From assembly GCA_964369635.1 (NCBI GenBank), contig CAYJGN010000002.1, positions 30,043-94,042 on the forward strand: 64,000 bases of DNA, in the 5' to 3' direction. The position numbers and the translations under genes were made by a program. Numbering within the stretch: the stretch's first letter is position 1; each line of letters begins with the position of its first letter. This document shows positions 25,913 to 34,878 of this stretch, in pieces. Source of the DNA: CAYJGN01 sp964369635 (GTDB lineage: Bacteria > Bacillota > Clostridia > Oscillospirales > Ruminococcaceae). A model generated the notes under the pieces. That model saw nothing but the letters and a program-made list of their open reading frames with translations, was not told the origin of the DNA and searched no databases.

Positions 25913-27199
25913 ATGGCTTTAAATATTAAAGAGATCAGAAGAGAGTTCCACAAATATCCAGAGACCGGATGGCATGAATATCGAACAAGTGCGCGGATTG
26001 CAGAGATGCTATATGGTATTGGCAATATTGAAATTTTGCAAGGTAGAGATGTCGTTGATGTTAATGCGATAATAGATCCTGTTCATTTAAGTGAGAGTGA
26101 GCGCGAAGCAGAAATCGCACGTGCAATTAAAGATGGGGCAAATCCTGAAATATTAGCTAAGGCAGATGGATATCCCGGTGTTATCGCTATAATAGACTCT
26201 GGAAAGAAAGGCCCTACCACCGCATTTCGGTTTGATATAGACGCTCTTCCATATAGCGAGGTAGGAAACAGCTGGTATCGTCCGACAAAAGAGGGTTTTT
26301 GCTCGGTTGTGCGCGATGCAAACCATGCTTGTGGTCATGATGGTCATACCGCTATCGGGATAGGACTTGCAGAAAGATTAATCGAGAGCGGCATAATTAA
26401 AAAAGGACGGGTAAAGATTATTTTCGAGCCTGCCGAGGAGACCTTTTCAGGTGCTGAGTCTATCGTTTCAAAGGGTCATCTTGATGATGTTGATTATTTC
26501 GTCGGTGTCCATTTAGCCCTTTCAGGATATGGAAGACCGCTAAAATCGGGCGAAATCTGCTGTGGTTGCAAAGATTTTCTCTCGGACAGGCAGATAGATG
26601 TTCATTTTGAAGGAAAAGCGGCCCACCCTTGTGGCGCTTCTCAAGAAGGAAAAAACGCACTGCTTGCAGCCTGCACCGCCGCACTTAATCTGCATAGTAT
26701 CGCACCGCACGAGTCGGGGTTGTTTCGTGTTAATGTTGGTGAAATACATGCAGGGGTTTGCGCAAATACCATAGCGCCAAACGCTCTTCTTCGGGTTGAA
26801 TATCGCGGCGAGACAGCTGAGATATCGGCATATGGAAAACAGCGTGTTGAAGCTATTATCCGCTCTGCTGCCCTGATGTACGAGATGAGCTATAAGCTAT
26901 TAGATTACGGCGAAGTTCCAGCTGGTAAGAGCGATGATGCGATGATGGATAAAATTTCTGTTGCGGCAAAAGGAGTTCCATATTTTAAGGATATCCTTTT
27001 TGAAGGTCATGTTGGGGGAACTGATGATGCAACAGTTATGATGAGCAGAGTTCAGCAAAACGGTGGCATTGCAACCTTTATAGGGATAGGAGCTGACTCA
27101 AGCGATGTTTTGCATGGAGAGTCTTTTGATTTTGATGAGGACTGCCTGCCTGCAACGGTTGATTTGCTCGCTTCGATGCTTTCTGATATTCATGGTTAG
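25913..27199 (+). CDS. M20-family amidohydrolase (AbgA-like)
   Basis: A 428-residue zinc amidohydrolase. Metal-binding and catalytic motifs are visible: NHACGHDGHTA with the first histidine pair, IFEPAEETFSGAES with the Glu-Glu pair, YFVGVHLALSGYG and, late, DVLHGESFDFDED. The dimerisation domain includes IDVHFEGKAAHPCG. Of the M20 groups it most resembles AbgA, a subunit that cleaves p-aminobenzoyl-glutamate, but I would only commit to an N-acyl amino acid or small-peptide amidase. The gene is 44 bp upstream of a YfcC transporter gene, so the transporter may bring in its substrate or export the product. AGGTGA precedes the ATG. Confidence 0.88.
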   Translation: MALNIKEIRREFHKYPETGWHEYRTSARIAEMLYGIGNIEILQGRDVVDVNAIIDPVHLSESEREAEIARAIKDGANPEILAKADGYPGVIAIIDSGKKGPTTAFRFDIDALPYSEVGNSWYRPTKEGFCSVVRDANHACGHDGHTAIGIGLAERLIESGIIKKGRVKIIFEPAEETFSGAESIVSKGHLDDVDYFVGVHLALSGYGRPLKSGEICCGCKDFLSDRQIDVHFEGKAAHPCGASQEGKNALLAACTAALNLHSIAPHESGLFRVNVGEIHAGVCANTIAPNALLRVEYRGETAEISAYGKQRVEAIIRSAALMYEMSYKLLDYGEVPAGKSDDAMMDKISVAAKGVPYFKDILFEGHVGGTDDATVMMSRVQQNGGIATFIGIGADSSDVLHGESFDFDEDCLPATVDLLASMLSDIHG

Positions 27200-27243
27200 C
27201 TTTTAAGATGGTTTCATCTTAATATATATTTAGGGGGTTTATA

Positions 27244-28638
27244 ATGGAAACAAAACAGAAGAAAAAATTTAGTATGCCTCATACCTTCATTATTATCGGT
27301 ATCATTTTGGTGTTTGTCACAGCGCTCACCTACATAGTGCCTGCTGGAAGTTATGAGAGATATGAAGATCCGGTTACCGGCTATATGGTTATCGACAGTG
27401 AGAGCTTTGAGTTCATTGAGCAAACACCTGTCTCACCATTTGGTATGTTTATGGCTATTGGCGATGGTATGGTCGATTCAGCTCAGATAATCTTCTTCAT
27501 CTTCTTTGCATACGGCGCCGTTTATATGCTTATAAAAACAGGAACGTTTTTTGGCGGTCTCGCGGCACTTGTTCGTATACTCAAAGGCAAGCAGAGCCTT
27601 ATAATACCGATATTTATGATTTTATTTGGAATATTCGGCTCAACATTTGGAATGTATGAAGAGGCATATGGTCTTATACCTGCATTTATCGGAATTGCGG
27701 TTGCAATGGGATATGATGGTCTTGTTGGTGGTTCAACCGTTGTTATTGGTATCGTAACAGGTTTTGCCGCTGCAACTCTAAACCCATTCACAATAGGAAT
27801 AGCTATGCAGATAGCAGAGCTTCCTATCGGCAGTGGCATGTGGTTCCGTGTCCTCTGCTTTATCCTATTCCAAGCCCTTGCAATAATTTATGTTATGCGA
27901 TATGCAAACAAAGTTCGTCGCGACCCAAAACTATCAATAGTTCAAGATGTTGATTTCAATACCGGCGGTGGCGTTTCGCGCTCGGAGATGGAAAAACTTC
28001 CATTCACAAAGAAACATATGCTAATCATGCTTATCTTCTTTGCGGCAATCGGTGTGCTCGTTTTCTGTACCACCCAATATGGCTGGTATCTATCAGAGCT
28101 TACAGCGCTATTCCTCATAACTATGGTTATAGTCGGTCTTGTTGGCGGATTTTCTATGAGTGAAATATGCTCACATTTTATAGAAGCTACAAAAGAGATA
28201 GTATTTGGAGCTCTTGTTGTCGGTGTTGCAAGGGCGCTCACCCTTGTTATGACTGACGGTAACATAATCGACACAATAGTCTTCTATGCATCATCTGCTC
28301 TATCACAAGTTCCACAGAGTCTTGCTTCAATAGGAATGGTTATAGTTCAAAACTTTATAAACTTCTTTATCCCATCAGGTAGCGGACAGGCTGCCGTTTC
28401 AATGCCACTTATGGTACCTCTTGCAGATAATCTTGGAATAAGCCGTCAGGTAGCAGTTTTAGCATTCCAATTTGGCGATGGATTCTCAAATATGTTCTGG
28501 CCAACAGTTGTCGCAACCGAGTGCGGAATTATGGGACTACCTATCCAAAAATGGTATAAATTCATAGCTCCTCTGTTTGTTATGATGTTAGCACTCCAGT
28601 TTATCCTAATAGCTGTTGCAACGGCAATCGGATTTTAA
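27244..28638 (+). CDS. YfcC-family (DcuC superfamily) membrane transporter
   Basis: A 464-residue protein with about eleven to twelve hydrophobic segments. Family features are the N-terminal KKFSMPHTFIIIGIILVFVT with YIVPAGSYERYED just after helix 1, the re-entrant motif FGMYEEAYGLIPAFIG, and the C-terminal NFFIPSGSGQAAVSMPLMVP. YfcC-type carriers are predicted to move amino acids, peptides or dicarboxylates. No substrate is proven from sequence. Co-transcribed with the M20 amidohydrolase, start ATG behind GGGGG. A strong terminator follows. Confidence 0.9.
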   Translation: METKQKKKFSMPHTFIIIGIILVFVTALTYIVPAGSYERYEDPVTGYMVIDSESFEFIEQTPVSPFGMFMAIGDGMVDSAQIIFFIFFAYGAVYMLIKTGTFFGGLAALVRILKGKQSLIIPIFMILFGIFGSTFGMYEEAYGLIPAFIGIAVAMGYDGLVGGSTVVIGIVTGFAAATLNPFTIGIAMQIAELPIGSGMWFRVLCFILFQALAIIYVMRYANKVRRDPKLSIVQDVDFNTGGGVSRSEMEKLPFTKKHMLIMLIFFAAIGVLVFCTTQYGWYLSELTALFLITMVIVGLVGGFSMSEICSHFIEATKEIVFGALVVGVARALTLVMTDGNIIDTIVFYASSALSQVPQSLASIGMVIVQNFINFFIPSGSGQAAVSMPLMVPLADNLGISRQVAVLAFQFGDGFSNMFWPTVVATECGIMGLPIQKWYKFIAPLFVMMLALQFILIAVATAIGF

Positions 28639-28666
28639 AGTTAGTATTTTAAAATTAGTTTTAACT

Positions 28667-28698
28667 AAAAAAACCTTGTGGTAACCACAAGGTTTTTT
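28667..28698 (+). terminator. Terminator of the M20-YfcC operon
   Basis: AAAAAACCTTGTGG and its complement ending in six T form a near-perfect stem around GTAAC, 29 bases after the stop. It may also serve the convergent antiporter gene. Confidence 0.88.
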
Positions 28699-28736
28699 CT
28701 TATGCTTTTTGATTTCGATTAAGTATATTCGAAAAT

Positions 28737-30014
28737 TTATTCTTCACTTGCGCTTTCGTTAGAATCCAATATACCTTCACTCTCTTTTGCCTTCGGTACC
28801 TCGCCCGCCCATTCAAACGCTTTCTTTGCAAGTACTACCGCAATAAGCTCATTTATAACCGCTGCCGCCGCTATCGTTCCCTTTATGAGGGTTGCTGATT
28901 CGCTATCAAATCCCGACAGGCTCGTTGTTGCAAGTCCTGTGAAGACAAGCGAAACACCTGAGTGCGGGAGCAGGGTAAATCCGAGAAATTTTCGAACAGT
29001 TGGCTCTGCTTTTGAAACTTTTCCACCAATAAAGCAAAAGAAATATTTTCCTATCCCTCGTGATAATATATAGATTGCAGTAAAGAGGCCAGCTCCGAGA
29101 ATTAGTCTGTAATCAAGCGGCGCTCCAAGATTTATTATCATAACCATCAGGCCAATACCGAGTATTGGAGAGAGGGAGCCTGAAAGCTCATGTATTACCT
29201 CTTCTTCCACCCTGTTTGCAATAGTTGAGAATGTTGCCATTGAAACGAGCATATAGTTGAGTGCCGGTGCCGGTAGTATAAAGTTATCAACTGCATAGGT
29301 TGCAAAATAAACTATCACAACAACGACCATACCAAATAGCAGATACCCTTTTCTGTCCTTCGCCATTTTTATGAGTGGTGTTGTTATAAACCCGAGTATT
29401 ATTCCAAAAACTATCGGTAGCGCTATTGATATGAGCAGCGTTACCACAACCGAGCTTGAAACAGCAGAACCCATTGAACCGACTGCTGAATTTATCGCAA
29501 AAAACACCGCAATAGCTATAATATCATCGAGCATAGCCATTGGGATAAGGGTACTTGTAACCGGTCCCTCGGTATTAAACTGAGTAACTATCGAGAGGGC
29601 GGGAGCAGGGGCTGTTGCCATTGCTATCCCTCCAAAAAGCGGAGCTACATACAGCGGAACATCTATAAAAAAGAATATACTTCCAAAGCAAAGAGTCACA
29701 AACAAAAATGTTCCGAGCGACTGAAATAGAGTTATCGTGAAAATCTGCTTGCCGTATTTTTTTAAATTGCGTATAATCAAGTCTTTTGCAAACATAACCC
29801 CTATCGCTGATTCTAAAAATCTCGAAACATTATGATAAGCTTCATTATTAAGGGTTTCAAAACTTAAAATATTAAGAGCATAAGGCCCCATAACCATACC
29901 TGCCAAAAGCCAACCTAAAATTGCCGGCAGATTTATCTTTGTTATTAGTTTTCCAGCTACAACAGCTACTACAACAACTAACAACACACTTCCAATACTA
30001 ATTAAAATATCTAT
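28737..30014 (-). CDS. Cation:proton antiporter (CPA2 type)
   Basis: About 425 residues, twelve to thirteen hydrophobic segments. The first helix and loop read VVAGKLITKINLPAILGWLLAGMVMGP, typical of CPA2 exchangers; IAMATAPAPALSIVTQF and AMLDDIIAIAVFF carry the ion-binding Asp pair. No RCK/TrkA domain is attached. The only canonical start is GTG at 29987, which would cut into the first helix and has no spaced ribosome site. AGGAG at about 30023-30027 points to an ATA codon at 30012-30014, nine bases downstream, giving an N-terminus (ATA)-D-I-L-I-S-I-G-S that completes the helix. I therefore use the ATA start, with doubt. Confidence 0.8.
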   Translation of the reverse strand: MDILISIGSVLLVVVVAVVAGKLITKINLPAILGWLLAGMVMGPYALNILSFETLNNEAYHNVSRFLESAIGVMFAKDLIIRNLKKYGKQIFTITLFQSLGTFLFVTLCFGSIFFFIDVPLYVAPLFGGIAMATAPAPALSIVTQFNTEGPVTSTLIPMAMLDDIIAIAVFFAINSAVGSMGSAVSSSVVVTLLISIALPIVFGIILGFITTPLIKMAKDRKGYLLFGMVVVVIVYFATYAVDNFILPAPALNYMLVSMATFSTIANRVEEEVIHELSGSLSPILGIGLMVMIINLGAPLDYRLILGAGLFTAIYILSRGIGKYFFCFIGGKVSKAEPTVRKFLGFTLLPHSGVSLVFTGLATTSLSGFDSESATLIKGTIAAAAVINELIAVVLAKKAFEWAGEVPKAKESEGILDSNESASEE

Positions 30015-30037
30015 TTAAAACATCTCCTAACCGCAAT

Positions 30038-30065
30038 AAAGCCCTCGGTTTATACCGAGGGCTTT
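30038..30065 (-). terminator. Terminator of the phosphofructokinase gene
   Basis: AAAGCCCTCGGT (30038-30049) pairs perfectly with ACCGAGGGCTTT (30054-30065), eight bases after the stop on the minus strand. Confidence 0.85.
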
Positions 30066-30073
30066 AAAATGAA

Positions 30074-31138
30074 TTAATCTCCGAACGATACTCCTATATT
30101 TTTTGCTGTTTCGACCATATTATGGTCAACTGGGACAAACTTCGTTATTCCTGCTATATCTGAGAGCTTATTATAGGTTATATTATTTTTGCGAAGAGCA
30201 ACTGTAACCCCAAATATTCCCTCTTTGACAAGCCTTGCCGCCTCAACTCCAAATTGAGTTGCGAGCGCTCTGTCATAAGCTGATGGACCACCACCGCGCA
30301 CTATATGGCCTGGTAGAACCATCCTCGTGTCAAACCCTGTGTTTTCAGCTATATACTTCGTGAGGGTTGATGAGAGGGTAACCTGTCCGTTTGTTGCGCG
30401 AAGAGCCGCTCTCTCTTTCTTTTTAAGCTTTGACTCATCTTTGGTCATAGCTCCCTCAGCAATCGCGACTATTGAGAACCTATGTCCATCTTTTGCTCTC
30501 TCTTTTATCGCTTTAACTACCTTATCGTAAGTGAATGGAATTTCAGGAAGCAAAATAATATCAGCACCACCAGCAACACCGCTATAAAGGGTGAGCCAAC
30601 CTGCTTTATTTCCCATTATCTCAATTATCATAACGCGCTCATGGCTGCTTGCTGTTGTATGGATTTTATCAATTACGTCAGTCGCTATATCAACAGCGGT
30701 ATGAAATCCAAATGTAACGTCGGTCCCGTAGATATCATTATCTATGGTTTTTGGAAGCCCTATAACATTAAGTCCCTCATTTGAGAGAAGATTTGCCGTT
30801 TTATGGGTCCCGTTTCCACCAAGAGTTAAAACGCAGTCGAGCTTTGCCTCTTTATAGTGCTTTTTCATCATCGCAACTTTATCTATATCATTCTCAATAA
30901 CCTGCATCTTGCTATAAGGCGTTCTCGCGGTACCGAGAANNNNNNNNNNTAAAATACCTGAAAACTCATGCTTTTTCATCTTATGATACTCGCCATTAAT
31001 AAGTCCGCGGTATCCGCCCTCGATTCCGATAATTTCAACATCATCAAAAATTTCATATAGTCCTTTTGCAACACCCCTAATAGTTGCGTTAAGCCCTGGA
31101 CAGTCGCCTCCTGCAGTTAAAATACCTATGCGTTTCAT
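30074..31138 (-). CDS. 6-phosphofructokinase, group III-like
   Basis: About 354 residues plus the unread gap. It phosphorylates fructose 6-phosphate in glycolysis. The N-terminal phosphate-binding motif is LTAGGDCPGLNATIRG. The donor-site segment reads LTLGGNGTHKTA: the second Gly that favours ATP is present, but the usual Asp of GGDGS is Asn. The fructose-phosphate site is LPKTIDNDI, with the Lys found in PPi-using and group III enzymes instead of Gly. IEIMGNKAGWLTLYSG and PGHIVRGGGPS follow. The ATG at 31136-31138 has GAGGTG six bases upstream; an in-frame GTG inside that ribosome site is not used. Ten N hide the segment corresponding to GGT before LGTARTP. Confidence 0.9.
   Translation of the reverse strand: MKRIGILTAGGDCPGLNATIRGVAKGLYEIFDDVEIIGIEGGYRGLINGEYHKMKKHEFSGILXXXXLGTARTPYSKMQVIENDIDKVAMMKKHYKEAKLDCVLTLGGNGTHKTANLLSNEGLNVIGLPKTIDNDIYGTDVTFGFHTAVDIATDVIDKIHTTASSHERVMIIEIMGNKAGWLTLYSGVAGGADIILLPEIPFTYDKVVKAIKERAKDGHRFSIVAIAEGAMTKDESKLKKKERAALRATNGQVTLSSTLTKYIAENTGFDTRMVLPGHIVRGGGPSAYDRALATQFGVEAARLVKEGIFGVTVALRKNNITYNKLSDIAGITKFVPVDHNMVETAKNIGVSFGD
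30940..30949. other. Assembly gap (10 N)
   Basis: Gap within the phosphofructokinase gene. Family alignment from memory suggests about two residues more than ten bases allow between SGIL and LGTARTP. Confidence 0.9.
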
Positions 31139-31357
31139 ACTATTCACCTCTTTATCAAATTGGTTTATACTATTATTTTATAGCAAAACAAGATAAATTA
31201 CAATGAAAATTTACCTTAAACTATTTATTTTTTATTTTTTTGTGGTAGAATTATAATAACTAAAAAATCCGTTTAACAATAAATCCATTTACTAACCAAA
31301 TAACAATCGTCTTTGGTTTTTCTGATAATTTAACCGAATACTTTAAGGGGGCATATT

Positions 31358-33445
31358 TTGAGCTTTAAATATATTAACAGGGAGCTTTCCTGGCTTGCTT
31401 TTAACGAGCGGGTTCTCGACGAGGCATTTGATCTATCAAATCCGCTTCTTGAGAGGTTTAAATTTTTGTCTATCTTCTGCTCGAATCTCGATGAGTTTTT
31501 TATGGTTCGTGTTGGGAGTCTTTCAGAGCAGATGATCCTCGACCCGAAAACAAAGGATAATAAAAGCGGACTTGTTGCTGAAGATCAGCTGCTAAAGATT
31601 TATAGCAAACTACCCTCTATGCTCAGTCAAAAAGATAACGCTTATGACAGCTTAAAGACAGAGCTCAACCAGAAGGGAATTCATCTTGTCCATTGCGGAG
31701 AATACACGAAAAATGATATCTCGAGACTTCGAAAGATATTTGAGCATTCTATTCTGCCTGTTCTCTCGCCGCAGATATTAAATGAACATCTGCCGTTCCC
31801 ATTTTTAGATGGAAAAGAGATTTATTTTATCGCAAATCTCGAGCATAAAGATGAGCGGTTTATGGGCTTTTGTCCAATGCCTGCAAAGCATAATAGAATT
31901 ATTTTAATAAGCACTGACAAAGGAATTCGCGTAACACTTATTGAAGATGTTATCTGTGAGTTTGCAAGCGAGATATTTAAAAACCACGAGGTTCGCAATA
32001 AAAACATCATAAGAGTTACGAGAAATGCCGATATTTCACTCGACGAGGCTTATTTTGACCACGATATTGATTGGATAAAAGTTATGTCTGCGCTCATGCA
32101 AAAGCGGAAAAAATTGCGCCCTGTAAGGCTTCAGAGCAGACATCCACTCAAAGGACATCTGAAAAACGTTTTGAGCAAGCAGATAGAGGCGCATCCGTCA
32201 GCTTTTTATATTGAGAGCTCACCTCTTGATTTATCATTTATCTTCCCACTTTTAAACCACGTTGAGGACAGGCATTCTCAGTTCTTTTTCCCAAACAATG
32301 AGCCGTCGCTCCCATTTAATCTTCTTGAAAATAAAAAAATCATACCGCAGGTTCGCAAACGCGATATCATGCTTGCCTACCCATACAATACTATAACTCC
32401 TTTCCTATCTCTTCTCGACGAGGCAAGTAGAGATAGCAATACCGTTTCAATCAAGATAACTCTTTACAGGATAGCTTCAAACAGCAAGATAATCTCCTCT
32501 CTTCTTCGCGCACGTGAGAATGGGATAAAAGTTACCGCTATGTTTGAGCTTCGCGCAAGATTTGATGAGGAAAACAATATTAACTGGGCGCAACAGCTTG
32601 AAGATGCTGGTTGTACTGTTATCTATGGGCTTAATAACTATAAAGTTCACTGTAAACTTCTAATAATTGAGCGCAGAAAGCTCTTTGGAAGAAAAACCGA
32701 ATATATAACTCAGTTTGGTACCGGTAACTACAATGAAAAGACAAGCAAATTATATACCGATCTCTCGATAATAACCTCAAATGAAGAAATCGGTAAAGAG
32801 GCTTGTATCGTCTATGATCATCTTCTAAAAGGAGAGCCTTCTCCTCCGCTATCGCATATATGGGCGGCGCCGCTTGGATTTAAACCAAGTCTTATCCGCC
32901 ATATCGAAAATGAGACAAAAAAAGGCGAACTCGGTTATATCGAGATAAAATGCAACAGTGCCACCGATAAAGATGTTATAGATGCGCTATTTGAAGCTTC
33001 AAAAGCTGGTGTTACTGTAAAGCTTCTTATTCGAGGTATCTGCTGTCTTGTTCCGGGTCTTGATGGTATTTCTCATAACATTAAGGTCAAGAGCATAGTC
33101 GGGCAGTTTTTGGAGCATTCTCGTATCTATCGTTTTGGAAGAGGCGATGAGACTAAAATTTTCTTAAGCTCTGCCGATATAATGACGAGAAATACCGAGA
33201 GACGAGTTGAGCTTGGTGTCCCCGTCTATGATAGAAAGATTAAGAAAATTTTAAGCGAGATGCTCGACCTTATGGATAACGATAACGTCAAGAGCAGAGT
33301 TCTTGGTCCAGATGGAATTTATAGGTATTTTGAAAACGAACATTTCCCTCTAAACAGCCAGCTCCACTTCTTTGAGTATTTTGAAAAACAGCGAGAGGAT
33401 TTTTTAAAGGGACAAAAACACGGCCTTTTAAGTTGGTTTAAGTAA
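31358..33445 (+). CDS. ppk1: Polyphosphate kinase 1
   Basis: A 695-residue enzyme that reversibly polymerises the gamma phosphate of ATP into polyphosphate. It starts at TTG behind AAGGGGGC and immediately shows the family N-terminus FKYINRELSWLAFNERVLDEA. Then come FLSIFCSNLDEFFMVRVG, the head domain, and two phospholipase-D-like catalytic domains with VTAMFELRARFDEENNINW, the phospho-histidine motif KVHCKLLIIERR, FGTGNYNEKTS, and IRGICCLVPG in the last domain. Length matches PPK1. It stands alone between a divergent phosphofructokinase gene and a convergent DUF2304 gene; no exopolyphosphatase gene is adjacent. Confidence 0.97.
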   Translation: MSFKYINRELSWLAFNERVLDEAFDLSNPLLERFKFLSIFCSNLDEFFMVRVGSLSEQMILDPKTKDNKSGLVAEDQLLKIYSKLPSMLSQKDNAYDSLKTELNQKGIHLVHCGEYTKNDISRLRKIFEHSILPVLSPQILNEHLPFPFLDGKEIYFIANLEHKDERFMGFCPMPAKHNRIILISTDKGIRVTLIEDVICEFASEIFKNHEVRNKNIIRVTRNADISLDEAYFDHDIDWIKVMSALMQKRKKLRPVRLQSRHPLKGHLKNVLSKQIEAHPSAFYIESSPLDLSFIFPLLNHVEDRHSQFFFPNNEPSLPFNLLENKKIIPQVRKRDIMLAYPYNTITPFLSLLDEASRDSNTVSIKITLYRIASNSKIISSLLRARENGIKVTAMFELRARFDEENNINWAQQLEDAGCTVIYGLNNYKVHCKLLIIERRKLFGRKTEYITQFGTGNYNEKTSKLYTDLSIITSNEEIGKEACIVYDHLLKGEPSPPLSHIWAAPLGFKPSLIRHIENETKKGELGYIEIKCNSATDKDVIDALFEASKAGVTVKLLIRGICCLVPGLDGISHNIKVKSIVGQFLEHSRIYRFGRGDETKIFLSSADIMTRNTERRVELGVPVYDRKIKKILSEMLDLMDNDNVKSRVLGPDGIYRYFENEHFPLNSQLHFFEYFEKQREDFLKGQKHGLLSWFK

Positions 33446-33475
33446 AAACAAGGGTGCTTTAGCACCCTTGTTTTT
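33444..33475 (+). terminator. Terminator of ppk1
   Basis: A perfect 15-bp stem AAAAACAAGGGTGCT with its complement ending in seven T, directly overlapping the stop codon region. Confidence 0.93.
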
Positions 33476-33537
33476 TTATCTTTTACTTTATTTTCTGCTT
33501 TCTTTTTTTTATTTTATCTCTTCTGCTTTCTGCCAGC

Positions 33538-33615
33538 GCCCGCGCAGGCGGTTTTAAAACCGCCTACGTCGAATGAAATTCGACTTATCCGCACTAAAGT
33601 GCGGATAGCGCGGGC
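33538..33615. repeat. Cloverleaf repeat element, copy A
   Basis: An outer stem GCCCGCGC (33538-33545) / GCGCGGGC (33608-33615) encloses three perfect hairpins: a 20-bp palindrome at 33546-33565, GTCGAAT-gaa-ATTCGAC (33568-33584) and TCCGCACT-aa-AGTGCGGA (33588-33605). Every position but seven is paired or in a tiny loop. It lies after the ppk1 terminator, between convergent genes. Copy C at 61541 aligns with it in the same orientation with paired substitutions; copy B at 49271 has the same layout. Confidence 0.85.
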
Positions 33616-33687
33616 GGGACAAAACCGTTTACACTACCACTATTTTTTTATTCTCATCCAATTTAAATATAAAGCCTACTATTAATC

Positions 33688-34041
33688 TTAGCTTTTATTA
33701 TCTTTTTCCCCTACCTCTTTTTCAAAAAGCGCCAGTTTTTGGGTAAGTTCGGTCAATCGTTTGCTAAGCTTTGATATTGCAACAGTTAAACTTAAAACTA
33801 TAAGCACCAAAAATGCAATGACCATCGTGAAAACAAGGTTTGATGGCATCTCAACATTGGTAAGGTGAGATAGCAGAATTATAATCTCAGGCTTTATAGC
33901 AATCGCTATCACAACTATCGCAGAGGCAAGCCACAAAAGGGAATATCGCAGTTTAAGCTCATCTCTCCTTAGCATATATAAAATAAGCCCCAAAAAGCCA
34001 AAAGACGCTACTATAAGTATGATTTGCAGTCTAATATCCAT
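33688..34041 (-). CDS. DUF2304 membrane protein
   Basis: A 117-residue membrane protein with three hydrophobic segments (about 5-22, 33-50, 67-90) and a charged coiled C-terminus. DUF2304 proteins are typically encoded right after DPM1-like glycosyltransferases, as here, and are thought to assist lipid-linked sugar formation at the membrane. The ATG at 34039-34041 has AGGTG eight bases upstream; that ribosome site contains the likely TGA stop of the glycosyltransferase gene, which indicates translational coupling. Confidence 0.85.
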   Translation of the reverse strand: MDIRLQIILIVASFGFLGLILYMLRRDELKLRYSLLWLASAIVVIAIAIKPEIIILLSHLTNVEMPSNLVFTMVIAFLVLIVLSLTVAISKLSKRLTELTQKLALFEKEVGEKDNKS

Positions 34042-34048
34042 TATTTTT

Positions 34049-34747
34049 TCACCTTCGGTCTTGGTNNNNNNNNNNCATGAGTACCATCGCAAGCGATACT
34101 TTAATCATAAAATAAACGCTGCGCAGAGCATTTATAGAGCTAACTCCACCTGTTCTATCATGCATAACAACCGGATGTTCTAAAATACGATACCCGCGTT
34201 TTAGCACCATAACTGTTGTCTCAGGTTCTGGGTAATCATCGGGATAATAGCCCGCAAACATCGCTGTTATCTCTTTGTTTGTAACGCGAAAACCGCTCGT
34301 CGCATCGGTTATCGTCTTGCCACAAAGGATTTTGATAAGAAATTTCAAAAACTTTATCCCAGCCCTTCGCATAGCTGAAGTCTGAAATCCTCGCTTTTCA
34401 ATAAATCGCGACCCTATAACCATATCGGCTTTTCCCTCGATGATAATATCGCGCATATCTTTTATGAATGCAGGGTCGTGCTGTCCGTCCCCGTCTATCT
34501 GAACGACGAAATCATAGCCGTTTTTATAGGCATATTTATAGCCTGTCCCAACAGCGCCGCCTATCCCTAAGTTTATCGGAAGATCTATAAAATTTTTGTT
34601 ATTTTCTGCAAGGACTTTCTTGGTATTATCGGTACTGCCATCATTTACAACAATATAATCGCAGTCAGTTACCTCTTCTATCCTCTCGATAACTTTCAGT
34701 ATCGATGCCTCTTCGTTATACGCAGGAATAATTATAAGCGTTTTCAA
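34049..34747 (-). CDS. DPM1-like polyprenyl-phosphate glycosyltransferase (C-terminus in assembly gap)
   Basis: A GT2 enzyme of about 230 residues that moves a sugar from a nucleotide donor to polyprenyl phosphate. Motifs: TLIIIPAYNEEASI, YIVVNDGSTDNT, VVQIDGDGQHDP with the metal-binding DxD, MVIGSRF, and ATSGFRVTNKE. One hydrophobic stretch (VYFMIKVSLAMVLM) at the end meets ten N at 34066-34075. The stop TGA at 34049-34051 is taken from the frame after the gap and depends on its true length. The following DUF2304 gene starts seven bases later. Confidence 0.87.
   Translation of the reverse strand: MKTLIIIPAYNEEASILKVIERIEEVTDCDYIVVNDGSTDNTKKVLAENNKNFIDLPINLGIGGAVGTGYKYAYKNGYDFVVQIDGDGQHDPAFIKDMRDIIIEGKADMVIGSRFIEKRGFQTSAMRRAGIKFLKFLIKILCGKTITDATSGFRVTNKEITAMFAGYYPDDYPEPETTVMVLKRGYRILEHPVVMHDRTGGVSSINALRSVYFMIKVSLAMVLMXXXXQDRR
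34066..34075. other. Assembly gap (10 N)
   Basis: Gap in the last codons of the DPM1-like glycosyltransferase gene. Confidence 0.95.
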
Positions 34748-34824
34748 TATTCGCCCCCAGTTAAATTAATATATACATATTACAATATTTCTGTACATTT
34801 TTCAATCATTTTCGAGCTATTTTA

Positions 34825-34853
34825 TTGCAAATCTGAACTATTTACCATATAAT
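34825..34853 (+). promoter_or_regulatory. Promoter of the RlmD-like gene
   Basis: TTGCAA (34825-34830), 17-base spacer, TATAAT (34848-34853), followed by AAGGAG and the ATG at 34879. Confidence 0.8.
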
Positions 34854-34878
34854 TGAAGAAAGGAGTAGATTTAAAAAT

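Noticed and set aside
33538..33615. Interpretation of the cloverleaf elements as CRISPR units or ordinary terminators
   Set aside because: There are no repeated spacers, no cas genes, no T-tracts after the stems, and each copy follows a separate, complete terminator.
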